Below, piece by piece: positions 52,201-61,500 of a stretch of 64,000 bases of DNA (within the stretch, counting starts at the first letter, position 1; every line of letters starts with the position of its first letter). The translations under genes and the position numbers were made by a program. The notes beneath the pieces are model-generated. The model saw nothing but the letters and a program-made list of their open reading frames with translations, made no database searches and had not been told where the DNA came from. The DNA is from Otis tarda (lineage: Eukaryota > Chordata > Aves > Otidiformes > Otididae): contig CM048552.1 of NCBI GenBank assembly GCA_026413225.1, forward strand, positions 81,073,001 through 81,137,000, read 5' to 3'.

Positions 52201-53202
52201 ACCCTCTCGCTTGTGCCTTTTGAATAGCTGTACAGTGATCTGGCAAGTCATTTGTTTCTATGCTGACTTCCTGCATAGCTGCAGAAATAGTTGTTCTTGA
52301 GCAACTGAAAGGATGCCAACAGCTTATGTATAGTAGTAATGAGTTTCGTAGGAGCAACAGCTGTATTAAGAAAAAATGAATCTGTAGCTTTTTGTATGGA
52401 AAGTAATTTGAAAGTTTATTGTCAGTAGTGTCATTCTACTCTATTGATTTGTGTTGAACAGGCTTCTAGACTGCCTCTGTGCAAGACCACAGACTATTTT
52501 AAAATTTTATTCATTTTGGAGATGTAGGTATAGATCGTTAGGACTGTGTGTAGTGAGATTTCTGCCTTTTTAGTGAAACCATGTGCTAAAAGTACGTTTA
52601 ATATGCTGCTTTTCAAATGCAGAAAGACAGAACAAGCTATTAAAAATATGGAAATAATTAGAATAGAATAGTTCCAGTTGGAAGGAACCTACAACAATCA
52701 TCTGGTCCAACTGCCTGAGCACTTTAGGGCTGACCAAAAGTTAAAGTATATTATGAAGGGCATCCCCACTTCAGGAAGCTGTAGAGAGCAATGAGGCCAC
52801 CCCTTAATCTCCTTTTCTCCAAACTAGACAAACCCAGTGACCTTAGCTGCTTCTCATAGGACAGGCCTTTCAGAACATGCCTTTAATTTTAAATACCTTA
52901 TACTTCTTGAAAATATTGTCTCAATTTAAGGACTACAATCAGAGTTTTCTTGCACAACCCTTTGTCTCTGTGGATATTGTTTTAGCAAATGTCATAGTAT
53001 TAAGAAATGAAATTAGTTTGAATGATTAACCCAATCTCTATTTTCACAATTTGCAAATGTTTGTAACTTCACATATTTTATTTTGTAAACTTTATAGGAA
53101 TTAGAATGTTTACTGGAAAAACATAGTATTCTTGAAATGGATTTCTTGAAGCAAAAAAAAGAAAAAGTAGTTTCACATCAAGATCATTACAAGACACTCC
53201 AG
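40237..53202 (+). CDS. CCDC91: CCDC91 (p56, GGA-binding accessory protein), first five coding exons, 3' part missing
   Basis: Joined coding exons are 40237-40266, 40374-40452, 47816-47973, 51129-51317 and 53098-53202. They total 561 nt and give residues 1-187 with no stop and no frame conflict. The protein opens with [13 protein letters not shown], the acidic FGGF motif by which human p56 binds the GAE domains of GGA adaptors at the trans-Golgi network. A poorly conserved Ser/Thr-rich linker (about 37-126) follows, then a heptad-rich Glu/Lys/Leu coiled coil from about residue 127 to the end of the visible part. Human CCDC91 has 441 residues, so about 250 residues of coiled coil lie beyond the right edge. 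The start codon has a strong context (A at -3, G at +4). The role in Golgi-to-endosome/lysosome sorting is known for the family; the identification rests on remembered similarity along every exon. Confidence 0.93.
40374..40452 (+). CDS. CCDC91: CCDC91 coding exon 2
   Basis: The acceptor TTTCTAG is followed by 79 coding nt giving [20 protein letters not shown] and then WAAFPT. The exon ends in phase 1 at the donor CAG|GTATTG (40453). The preceding intron is only 107 nt. The sequence is very close to the human protein, including the TTSPAI and WAAFP blocks. The run AAESY completes the GGA-binding motif begun in the previous exon, so the docking site is split by a tiny intron. The WAAF block could be a second short adaptor-binding motif; that is inference. 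Confidence 0.92.
40453..42039 (+). other. CCDC91 intron after coding exon 2, first part
   Basis: AT-rich intronic sequence. No exon or transposon is recognised before the CR1 at 42040. Confidence 0.4.
42040..43630 (-). mobile_element. Long antisense CR1 LINE with ORF2 remnants
   Basis: About 1.6 kb of CR1 inserted antisense to CCDC91; the tail complement AGAATCATAAAATAG is at 42041. Minus-strand open frames cover ORF2: 43302-43691 (RT start, [14 protein letters not shown]), 42684-43037 (RT core, [17 protein letters not shown], then KFANNTK) and 42117-42674 (185 codons, RT end to C-terminus, [20 protein letters not shown], down to the [15 protein letters not shown] block). The expected FADD catalytic motif reads FANN, so the RT would be dead even without the frameshifts between the three pieces. 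The long intact C-terminal frame points to a fairly young or slowly decayed copy. It is 5'-truncated inside the RT domain. Confidence 0.93.
43631..47815 (+). other. CCDC91 intron after coding exon 2, second part
   Basis: Intronic sequence. Apart from the putative cassette exon at 44841-44915, no exon is recognised. An A-rich run lies at 44409-44445. No transposon is clear. Confidence 0.45.
44841..44915 (+). CDS. Putative CCDC91 cassette exon (75 nt, phase 1-1)
   Basis: A TTTCAG acceptor with an ATTAAT-type branch-point candidate just upstream, and a donor GAAG|GTAACT, bound 75 nt that stay open in the reading frame handed over by the preceding exon (phase 1 in, phase 1 out). Inclusion would add 25 residues, beginning [12 protein letters not shown] and ending in a Gly, between the WAAFPT block and the VSEVH block. 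The final codon of the flanking exons is unaffected. The acceptor is a NAGNAG (CAG|CAG), so a 74/75-type choice would vary by one residue. The human reference protein as I remember it lacks this segment, so it may be lineage-specific, alternatively spliced, or chance. The polypyrimidine tract is weak. Confidence 0.35.
47816..47973 (+). CDS. CCDC91: CCDC91 coding exon 3
   Basis: The acceptor ATATTAG is followed by 158 coding nt (2 nt completing a Val codon, then 52 codons), ending in phase 0 at CTG|GTAAAA (47974). It encodes residues 37-89 and opens [15 protein letters not shown], which aligns with the VSGVHLSP...VLDH region of the human protein. The rest is rich in Ser, Thr, Asn and Val and looks disordered. 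The donor is weak beyond GT. Reading through it would add nine residues and then more intronic codons before a stop at 48019, so intron retention would truncate the protein. Confidence 0.9.
49753..49802. repeat. Imperfect tandem duplication (about 25 bp unit)
   Basis: AAACTGTAATAAAATAGAAG followed by GATGT is repeated as AAACTGTAAAATAGAGAAGG followed by ATGTT. Slippage product in the intron. Confidence 0.7.
50349..50382. repeat. Purine-only tract
   Basis: About 34 bases of A with interspersed G on the plus strand. A homopurine run of this length could form a triplex, but no role is implied. Confidence 0.7.
51129..51317 (+). CDS. CCDC91: CCDC91 coding exon 4, linker to coiled coil
   Basis: The acceptor TTAATTAG opens 189 coding nt (63 codons, residues 90-152), ending at AAG|GTATGA (51318), phase 0 to phase 0. 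It contains [10 protein letters not shown], matching the TIALVDD block of the human protein. From about residue 127 it turns into a heptad pattern rich in Leu, Glu, Lys and Gln ([14 protein letters not shown]), the start of the long coiled coil. The linker part diverges more from human than the coiled-coil part, as expected for an unstructured stretch. Because the exon is symmetric, skipping it would keep the frame. Confidence 0.9.
51318..52660 (+). other. CCDC91 intron after coding exon 4, first part
   Basis: No exon or transposon is recognised; a T run lies at 51459-51473. Confidence 0.4.
52661..52878 (-). mobile_element. CR1 LINE fragment, older subfamily
   Basis: Reverse complement of a CR1 3' end: GAATAGAATAGTTCCAGTTG at the left edge, then CTGCCTGAGCACTTTAGGGC and TTCTCCAAACTAGACAAACC. 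It matches the copy at 19020-19448 (same ATTCTATTC tail and GTGCTCAGGC block) but carries an internal deletion relative to it. It sits about 220 bp before coding exon 5, antisense to the gene. Confidence 0.85.
53098..53202 (+). CDS. CCDC91: CCDC91 coding exon 5, coiled coil
   Basis: The acceptor TTTATAG is followed by 105 coding nt (35 codons, residues 153-187), ending at CAG|GTAATT (53203), phase 0 on both sides. The peptide, including [14 protein letters not shown] and HQDHYKTLQ, aligns residue for residue with the human segment that includes LMEKHNVLE and FQDRYKELQ. It is highly charged and alpha-helical, part of the central coiled coil through which p56 forms dimers. The exon ends exactly three codon-equivalents short of nothing recognisable downstream: the next human block (EKHKQELED) was not found up to 64000, so the following intron exceeds 10.8 kb. 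Confidence 0.92.
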
Positions 53203-56200
53203 GTAATTTCTTTCTTGTAGTATCTTACTTTTTTTCAGTAGGGTTTTGTATAGAGTATATTTATATCCAAATACTGTGTTAAGTATCTACAGGCCTGCTC
53301 CAAAGCCTTTTCAATTTGAAGAACTTCTGAGGTTCTTAGATCAGAGCCTGACTTTTGACTTTAGCGAAAATATAAGTTTAATAGCCCACTTGCATAAGTA
53401 TGTTATTTTAACTCCAGTCACTCATCCTTATGATCTATTTCATAGAACAGATGAAAAGAAAAACACTTTAAACAGTAGAGGTGTGTTTAGCAGTATGACT
53501 TAGCATGTTCTAGAGTAGCTATGGCTAATTATTTGTGAAGTATTAACTGACTTGAGTACAGAATAGTTTGTGTTGGATAATAAAAATCTGTTAAGTGTAA
53601 TTAGATGCTAGACAGTGGAATTAAAATTGCTTCCTTCGTAAAAAATCAACATTGTTCATTAAATACATGTGTGAAGTCTCGCATACAAGACAAATTTTCC
53701 ATTGAAGTTTTCAGTCTTCTTCCAGTATTGTAGCAGGATAAACTAAATATTATAGACTTAGAACATTTCAAAAGTTTCTTGTTGGTAATTCAGCTTCACT
53801 TAATTTTTTTTTTTTTGCTGCTGTGGATATTTTTTAAGTAGCTACTGCATTATTTCCCGTTTGTACTTAAAGGTTGCTGCAATAATTTGTATTGAATTCC
53901 TGGCTGCAGTACTTCCTAGAACTTAGGGTAATATAATAATGTAATCTTTTTTTTTTCTTGTTTATGTGTATAACATCTTACTAAATGAAAGAAATGTTAG
54001 CTTAGCTATGTTATAAAAATAGATTTGGCTTGAAAACCTGGTGATTTATGGAGTATCATACTGGCTAAAAGCTAATGATCATCATGAACTCTTGACAAAA
54101 GAATTAGTGGATTTTATTTTTTAATACTTTCACAATGCTCTTCATGCAGAGGTATTTAAGTAGTGGAAATGTTACTGAGGTTTGAAAGTAACAGTCTGTT
54201 TGTATCATACCTCTTTGAGTCAGGTACTACAGTTTTCAGGAATGACAGTGAAATAAATGACAACTTCCTTTGTAGAAAAACTCATGTACTTCCTCTTGTT
54301 GTCTTCTGGATATAGCCAGAATCAAATCAGAGAAGAAAAGTGAGTCCTGCTTCTAAGAGCTGACAGTTAAAATTACTTTCATGGAACTTGAATATTGGAT
54401 GCCTTCTGTTAGTACAGCTTTTAATACCAATTCCTTTTGTTTTTCTCATTTGGCTTCTGCAACACTAGGGTCAACACCTGTGGCCACACACTGAATAAAT
54501 CTGGCAGCTGCCCAGTACAGATGTCTGTCTTGCTAGCACTTCTTTTTCCAGTAGAAACAGCTGGTTATTAGTGCTGTTGACTTGAAAAGCTTAAAAGCAG
54601 ACTGCAGTGGTGACTCTGGCGTAGCTTTGGGAACTCTCAGGATAAGACTTCCAACTGAACTGATTCTGGTGTCCTAAGCTCTAGGTGTGCATTGACTTAA
54701 TTCCTCTTAAATGAAATTTCTATGTTAATATTTCAGTGTAATATGTAAAACAAATGCCTTATGAGATGGTTCTAACAGCTTTTTACATGAACATACATTA
54801 TTTCATGCACCTTTTATTTACTAATTAATTGACCCGTGGCACTTTTGACGTAAGGAATTCTCAAAAGCTGATTTCGAGTTAATAGGTCAGTCAGCTACTC
54901 AGATCTTTAACAAGGTGATACTTAGATTAGACTATTTTCTTTTTTTTTTTTGTGAAGTTGTTGTGCTTAGTTCTGAGAGAATATTTCATTAGTCTTTGTC
55001 AACTATGCCAGTAGTTTTTTTTTGTTCATCTTTTATTATTGATTTCTGCCTCTGTCAAGGGTGACAGTTATGTTACCACAGTTTTGTTGTCACAAAATTG
55101 TTTCAATAAAATGTACTTTCAGGTTTTTGGATATTAAAAATATTTTTAAAGACAAAGTAGGAACATAAACCATATTACAAATGTTTTCTCTGAGTTGGAT
55201 TGGTATGCTGAAGAAGTGAATTGTGTTCTGGAGTAGTCAGAAACTTTCTTCATCGTAGGTGAGAAAAAAGCCTTATACTTAATTTGGTAGTACTGAAAAT
55301 GGAAGAATTGAAGGTGAGTGATAATCACTGCTCCTAATCAGAGGGAGACAGAATTCCGAGTCTTTGATACAGTTTTAATGTTTAACCAATGGATGACAAT
55401 GTAGTGTTGCCACATTTATACTTGTGTAAAAGAGAAAAGTAAAAAGTTCTGTGTTTCGCCTAAGTTAGCTTTAAAAAGTCAATTGAACAGAGCGTGTGGT
55501 ATTTTCACGTTCTTAATGTTGTTTCCATATGTTACTACAACAACCAGAGATAGTAAAGGGGCAGCAGTGAGTTCATAAATAGAATAAACAAATTGCTATT
55601 AACTAGTGTTATAGAGTTGTTTGGCTATTTAATGCAATGGTCTCTTTGAGATCTTGAATTCATAAGAGTTATGATTCCCACATTCCCACCGTAATGTCTG
55701 CAGTATTTAAGAAGCAGAATAACATCCTGTAATTTTAACCTCTTTGCATACAAAATGTAGCTGAATTAAAATAGCTGTAGGAAGTCTAATTTTAGTTTTC
55801 TTGACTTGTGTATAGTGTTGCAACCATGAAGTTGCATAAATGCAATGTTAGCCTTATAATTCCTTGCTTATATAGACGGGCAGGAAACAGATGCAAAGGT
55901 GTATCTGATTTTTTTTTTTTATGCCAATCTTTTTTCCTCTTTTTTTGGTTGTGTAGTATATATATGTGTGTGTATATATGCGTATATATATTCATCTCAA
56001 CTTTTAACACCTCAGCTCTTCTCTAAATGTGAGGTGCTCCTTATTTTCAAGACACTTAAGGCTAGTAGCTAATAAATGTTTTTGACTATAATGCAGAATT
56101 AGAGAATTAGTGACCATTTTAATACTATAAATCTAAAATTTTGCTGCAGCCCCATTGCAATATGTTATAGAAATGAATAATTTGTATTATAGTGAAAACC

Positions 56201-57343
56201 CATCAATAGTGAAAAGAATACTCCTGTTTAGTAGGTGGTGTTCTTTTATTTGCAAATCAGAGGGGGAACGTTTAATTTAAGAAGGGAAAATAGTGCCTGT
56301 GTTCTAGCGCTGTGAGTAGGAACTTAATTATTTGGACAGATTGTTTAGCTGATAAGACTTCTGATGTTTGGTCTGTCTACAGACAGTTGTTTTCGATGAT
56401 TCACTGAAAACTCGATCATACTTCTCTACTGCTATTTCTTTGATTTACCACACAGTCACCTTTGAAGTAATACTGCATTGCTGCTGGAAAATTCTAGTTG
56501 TGGTTATACACATTTTTTCCCATCATCAACCCTTTCTGGAAGATGAGCATGCTGGTTTTTTTAAAGAACAATATAGTTGGTGTGGTGCAATCCTTCCTTT
56601 TGAAATAGACTCTTTTTTTCTTTTGGCAATTGACATCCATTCTTCTGACTCAACAAATCTATAGTTGTTTTGAAAGCACCAAAAATGGGAGTTTCTTGGA
56701 ATATTTTGTTCCTGTTACGCCTTTTTTAGGAAATGTCTTTTAAATTTTTATTGAAAAAATGACTTCAATGTGTTTATTTGATTTTGCAATATTTCTATTA
56801 CTGCAAAAAGTCATGATTAAAAATGAATTAGCTTAGTACTATAATTTTATTTTTACTTATATTTTTGTGTGTAAAAAAAGCAGGTCAGACTCCCTGTTTA
56901 ATTGGTGTTTTAGAAAGGTAAGAGGAGGAAGTTTATATTGAAGATCATTGACAGATCAAGTACATAATGATCCGAAGAAACTTCACTGAGTCATGCAGTA
57001 GCACCTACCTGGGATTAAATGGCATGGTAACCTAAGTACTGTCGTTGCTGGTATTAGATGTTGTTTCATTTATTTATTTCTGTACCTGTTTATGTTTTGG
57101 GAATTATTCATTTGAGTACTTGTGCTGATGTCACTTTTAAATTATAAAGCTTCAAATGATGAGGAAAATAATTCAGGTGCAGTTAAGTAAAGACAGGAAA
57201 AGGTGAACTTGAGATTCTGGGTTAGTTTCTTCCCTCTTAATTTTGAGGGATGAGTTTATTTTTATTCTTGTTAATATTGCCTGTAATTTGGGGATTTTTA
57301 ATGTTTTAAACCCATACATCACACATATTCGTATAAATGTGTG
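53203..57343 (+). other. CCDC91 intron after coding exon 5, first part
   Basis: No exon is recognised. T runs lie at 53803-53816 and 54940-54951, and a TA/TG microsatellite at 55956-55990. The 85-codon open frame 53246-53503 is just past the donor and shows no family resemblance. Confidence 0.45.
55956..55990. repeat. (TA)n/(TG)n compound microsatellite
   Basis: TATATATATGTGTGTGTATATATGCGTATATATA-type alternating pyrimidine-purine run, about 35 bp. Such runs mutate quickly and can adopt Z-DNA. Confidence 0.8.
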
Positions 57344-57956
57344 CTTGCAGCCCAGAAAGCCAGCTGCATCCTGGGCTGCATCAAAAGAAGCATGGACAGC
57401 AGGTCGAGGGAGATGATTCTGCCCCTCTACTCCACACTTGTGAGACCCCACCTGGAGTACTGTGTCCAGCTCTGGAGCCCCCAGCGTAAGAAGGGCATGG
57501 ACCTGTTGGAGAGGGTCCAGAGGAGGGCCACGATGATAAGAGGGCTGGAGCACCTCTCCTGTGAGGACAGGCTGAGAGAGTTGGGGCTGTTCAGCCTGGA
57601 GAAGAGGAGGCTCCAGGGAGACCTGATAGTGGTCTTCAAGTACCTAAAGGGAGCTTGTAGGAAAGACAGGGAGAAACTCTTTGTCAGGGCCTGTTGTGAT
57701 AGGATGAGGGATAATGGTTTTAAAATAGGAGGCAGATTCAGATTTGACATAAGGAGTAATTTTTTACCATGAGCATGGTGAAACATTGGAACAGGTTGCC
57801 CAGAGAGGTGGTGGATGCCTGATCCCTGGAAACATTCAAGGCCAGGTTGGACAGGGCTCTGAGCAACCTGATCTAGTTGAAGATGTCCCTGCTTCTTGCA
57901 GAGGGAGTGGACTAGATGACCTTTAAAGATCCCTTCCAACCCTACTGATTCTATGA
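57344..57956 (+). mobile_element. CR1 LINE fragment with open ORF2 C-terminus
   Basis: A 613-bp plus-strand CR1, sense to CCDC91, from GCAGCCCAGAAAGCCAGCTG to the tail ACTGATTCTATGA. An open frame of 143 codons (57341-57772) encodes the ORF2 C-terminus (CIKRSMDSRSREMILPLYST, then SPQRKKGMDLLERVQRRAT). It is closely related to the copy at 42 kb and to that at 2620, and is the best-preserved short copy here. It is 5'-truncated, with a single ATTCTATGA-type tail unit. Confidence 0.93.
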
Positions 57957-59234
57957 AAATAGAATGCATACTTGATTGTGTCTGTCTCCTTGTTTTTGGA
58001 GATGATTTTGAAGTAGCTCTTGGGGAAAAAAATAATGATAGTGATGGCAGATAACATCCAAGAATTTGTCTTTGCTGTTATAGTGAACTTAAAATAAAGT
58101 ACAGCATTCTCTTTCTTAAAACTGCACTTTACCTTTGAAATTAACTTTGTATTATTTTGACTGCAAAGGTTATCTCCATTCCAGAGAAACTACTGAAGCA
58201 GGGGCTGACAAATTGACTTCTGTTTGCAAGCTAAGTATACCTTGATGTGTATATTACAACAAATCTCTGAAGCTCGTAATTGAGAGGAAGAAATTTAAAT
58301 ATTTTTGAAATATTTTTCCCCTCAACATCTCTATATAAATTTAAGAGAAAAGATATTGTTTTCCTTCGCTGAAACATGATAGTGTGTAAGAATGCTTATA
58401 GCAAAAAAGCACAACTGTGTTGTGCTACAGTTTCAGTTAGGTTTTAAATAATTTCACCTTAACTTCAGTTCATATTGGGGAAGGAGGCTTGAAAATATGG
58501 ACTCAGCCATAGGTTGTGAAACAGGTTTTTCTCTTCTTGAGCTGTCTCTGGAGATTAAGGGATGACTGACATACCTGGATCATGTAAACAGCAAAAATAC
58601 CGTACTGTTTTGCTGTCTTTCCCATTTTGGTTTCTGAACTATGGAAGTAGGTTAAATGTAACTGGTTCTATGCTCGCACGCTAATTGTATTGAACTGATT
58701 TAATGATTATTTCAGTCTTGCCACACATGGATACTAGAAATAATGTAGGCAATTTTAATATAATCTACCTGAGATTTTAAAAGGGAATTGATTAAGTAAC
58801 TAACATAAGAATCTTCATAAATCGCTCAAATTTGCAAATGTCTTTTAGTTCTTAATGGAAACTGGAGACTTAAGAGTTGATTCAGAGTCCTGGCCTGGAG
58901 TAAATGATATCTGGTGTATTGCTGACTGGCTGCTGCTTTTGATTGCAACATTAGCAGTAAAGCACATATGAAAGCTCAGTGCTACTTTGTTTAATTAATA
59001 AATATCAGTCAAATATCTGATGGTATTTGACAGTTATGACAATGTTATATTTTTGCTATGGTGCTTTATAGTGAGCTCTTTGCTTTCTCTATATAGCAGT
59101 TTTAGAAGAGAAATACTGTTCTAAAAATAATTGTGATAAGGTAGAAAAATTCCACCTAAAACACTTATTTAATTCACTGAATCAGTGCATTTGGAAGGGA
59201 CTTCTTGAGATACGATTCCCCAAAACATTCTTGC
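57957..59234 (+). other. CCDC91 intron continued
   Basis: AT-rich intronic sequence, no exon or transposon recognised. Confidence 0.4.
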
Positions 59235-59490
59235 TTCTAAATTGAAGAGATATGGATTTGATGTATGGACTATTAGATGGATAAGGAATTGTCTGGATGG
59301 CTGTATCCAAAGAGTTACAGTCAACAACTCAATGTCCAAATGGAAACCAGTAACAAGTGGTTGGTCCTCAAGGGTCTGTACTAGGGCTGATACTATTTAA
59401 TATCCTGATTAATGGCATAGTGGGATTGAGTACACCCTCAGCAGGCTTGCGGTTGACACCAAGCTGAGTGCTGTAGTCAGTGCACTAATG
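59235..59490 (+). mobile_element. CR1 reverse-transcriptase fragment, plus strand
   Basis: Translating the plus strand in a shifting frame gives the RT block with [13 protein letters not shown] and [13 protein letters not shown], followed by relics of the LGP..LFNI and GIE.TLS..VDT blocks. It is about 250 bp, without 3' UTR or tail, and breaks off near 59490 against a CR1 piece of opposite orientation. Confidence 0.75.
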
Positions 59491-59494
59491 GACT

Positions 59495-61500
59495 AGTTGT
59501 CCACCATTGCCTACAGGTTATTCGCTGCAAAACTGCTTTCCTGGCATTTGACCCTCAGTGTGTACTGGTGTATGAGGTTATTCCTGCCCAGGTGCAGGAC
59601 TTGGCATTTTCCTTTGTTAAACTGTACCCTGTCAAGGACCTACTGAATGGCAGACTGATCAAGTGTATCACCAACTCCTCCCACTTTTGTATCATCTACA
59701 AACTTGCTGAGGGTGCATTTAGCCCTATCACCCATGTCACTAAAGAAGAGGTTAGGCCGTATTGGTCCCAGTATTGACCCCCCGGTTACACCACTTGTCA
59801 CCAGGTGCACTTTCTGCCACTGCTTGTAACCCTCTGAAGGCAGGCATTCAGTGAGTTTGGAGTCCCCCTCACTGTCCACTTATCTAACCCATACTTTATG
59901 AGCTTGTCTATAGGGATGGTATGGGAGACAATGTCAAAAGCCTTGCTAAAGTAGAAATAAATAACATCCACCACTCTTATCATAGAAGGTTATCAGGTTG
60001 GTTAAGCATGTTTTTCCCTTTCTAAATCCGTGCTGACTACACCTTCTTGTATTTCATGTTTCCAGGATCAGTTGCCCCATCACTTTTCTGGGGACTGAGG
60101 TGAGGCTGTTGAGCCTGCAGTTCCCCAGATCCTCTTTCCTGCCCTTGAGGACAGGTATGACACTTGCTTTCTTCCAGTCCTTGGGAACCTCCCCTGATCA
60201 CCACAGTGTTTTGAAGGTAATTGAGAGTGGCCTCACTATGACATCAGCCAGGTCCCTCAGCACTTGTGGCTGCATCCTGTTAAGGCACCATGGACTTGTT
60301 TAAGTCCACTTTGTTTTAGTGTTGCCTAACCTGATCATCTTCCGCTGAGGGTTTAGGTCTTCCTTGCTTCACGCTTTCCCTTGGGTCTCAGGGGCCTGGG
60401 ATTCCTGAAGACCAGTCTTATGAGTCAAAACTGAGGCAAAGAAGGGATTTTTCATATCCTTTGTCACCAGGGCCCCTGCCTCACTCAGCAGCAGGTTCAC
60501 ATTTTCTTCAGTCTTCCTTCAGCTGTTAACACACTTGTGGAGTCCTTTCCTGTAGCTCTTCAAGTCCCTAGCCAGATTCAAAACCAAGCAGGCTTTGATT
60601 TTTCCTAGCCCCATCCCTACACTCTTGTAAAGCAGCTCTGTGTTCCTCCTGGATCACCTGCTCCTGGTTCCACCTCCTGTACACTTCCTTTTTATGACAG
60701 AGTTTAGTGAGGAGCTTCTTGTTCATTCATTCATGCATGCCTCCTGCTGGCTTTGCTTGATTTCCTGCTTCTTAGGATGAGAAGACATATATTCTTGAGC
60801 TTGGAGGAGATAATCCTTGAATAGCAACGAGCTCTCTTGGAGCCCTCTTTCTAGGGTTGTATTCCATGGGATTCTTCCAAGCAGACTTTGAAAGAGACTG
60901 AAGTCTTCTCTCCTGAAGTCCAGTGTTGTGATCCTGCTTTCTGCCCTGCTCTTTCCCCTCCCCTGAACTCCACCACCTCATAGTCACTGCAGCCGAAGCA
61001 GGCTGCCACTGATCTTCACATACCCAGACAGTCCTTCCATGTTTATAAGTATCATGTGCAACAGAGTGCCTCAGAGATTGCTCCTCAGTCACCTGTGTTA
61101 GGAAGTAGTTCTTAATGTGCCCCAGGAACCTGGATTGCCTTTGCCCTGCTGTGTTGTCCCCCTAGCAAATACTAGGATAGATAATGTCCCTCATGAGGAC
61201 TAGTGCCTATGAACGTGAGGTTTCTTCCCTTTGTCTGAAGTGGGCCTCATCTACATCATCTTCCTGTAGACTGTCTGGTCTATAGCAGGCAGACACAGCA
61301 GTGCCGCCTATGGTGGTCTGCCTGCTAATCCTGACCCATAAGTTCTTGACCGATCACCTATGGGAAACGGAGCTCCATACATTCCAACTCCTCTCTTACA
61401 TAAAAGGCAACACCCTGTCATTGCCTTCGTGGTCTTTCCTTCCAGAAGAGTGCATTCATAATGCTGGAAAAGGCATTCTGCAGGAGATTGGAAACAGGTC
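59495..61500 (-). mobile_element. Long antisense CR1-type LINE, RT and upstream ORF2
   Basis: About 2.0 kb of CR1 on the minus strand. The left part carries the RT domain (59640-59983: SHTIPIDKLIKYGLDKWTV, LNACLQRVTSSGRKCTW, then KFVDDTKVGG with both catalytic aspartates still readable). The middle (60050-60330) is the RT N-terminal region. The right part (60330-61500) is the linker and endonuclease end of ORF2, as judged from remembered CR1 copies in birds (for example the region around 60895-60975 with the GTCACTGCAGC block). The ORF is broken many times. No 3' UTR or tail is present; the element is missing both ends. Subfamily differs from the 42-kb copy. Confidence 0.82.

Noticed and set aside
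53246-53503. 85-codon open frame after coding exon 5
   Set aside because: Starts beyond the donor, ends in intron, no resemblance to the CCDC91 coiled coil.
57427-57969. 180-codon minus-strand open frame
   Set aside because: Complement of the CR1 at 57344-57956, whose true ORF2 remnant reads on the plus strand.
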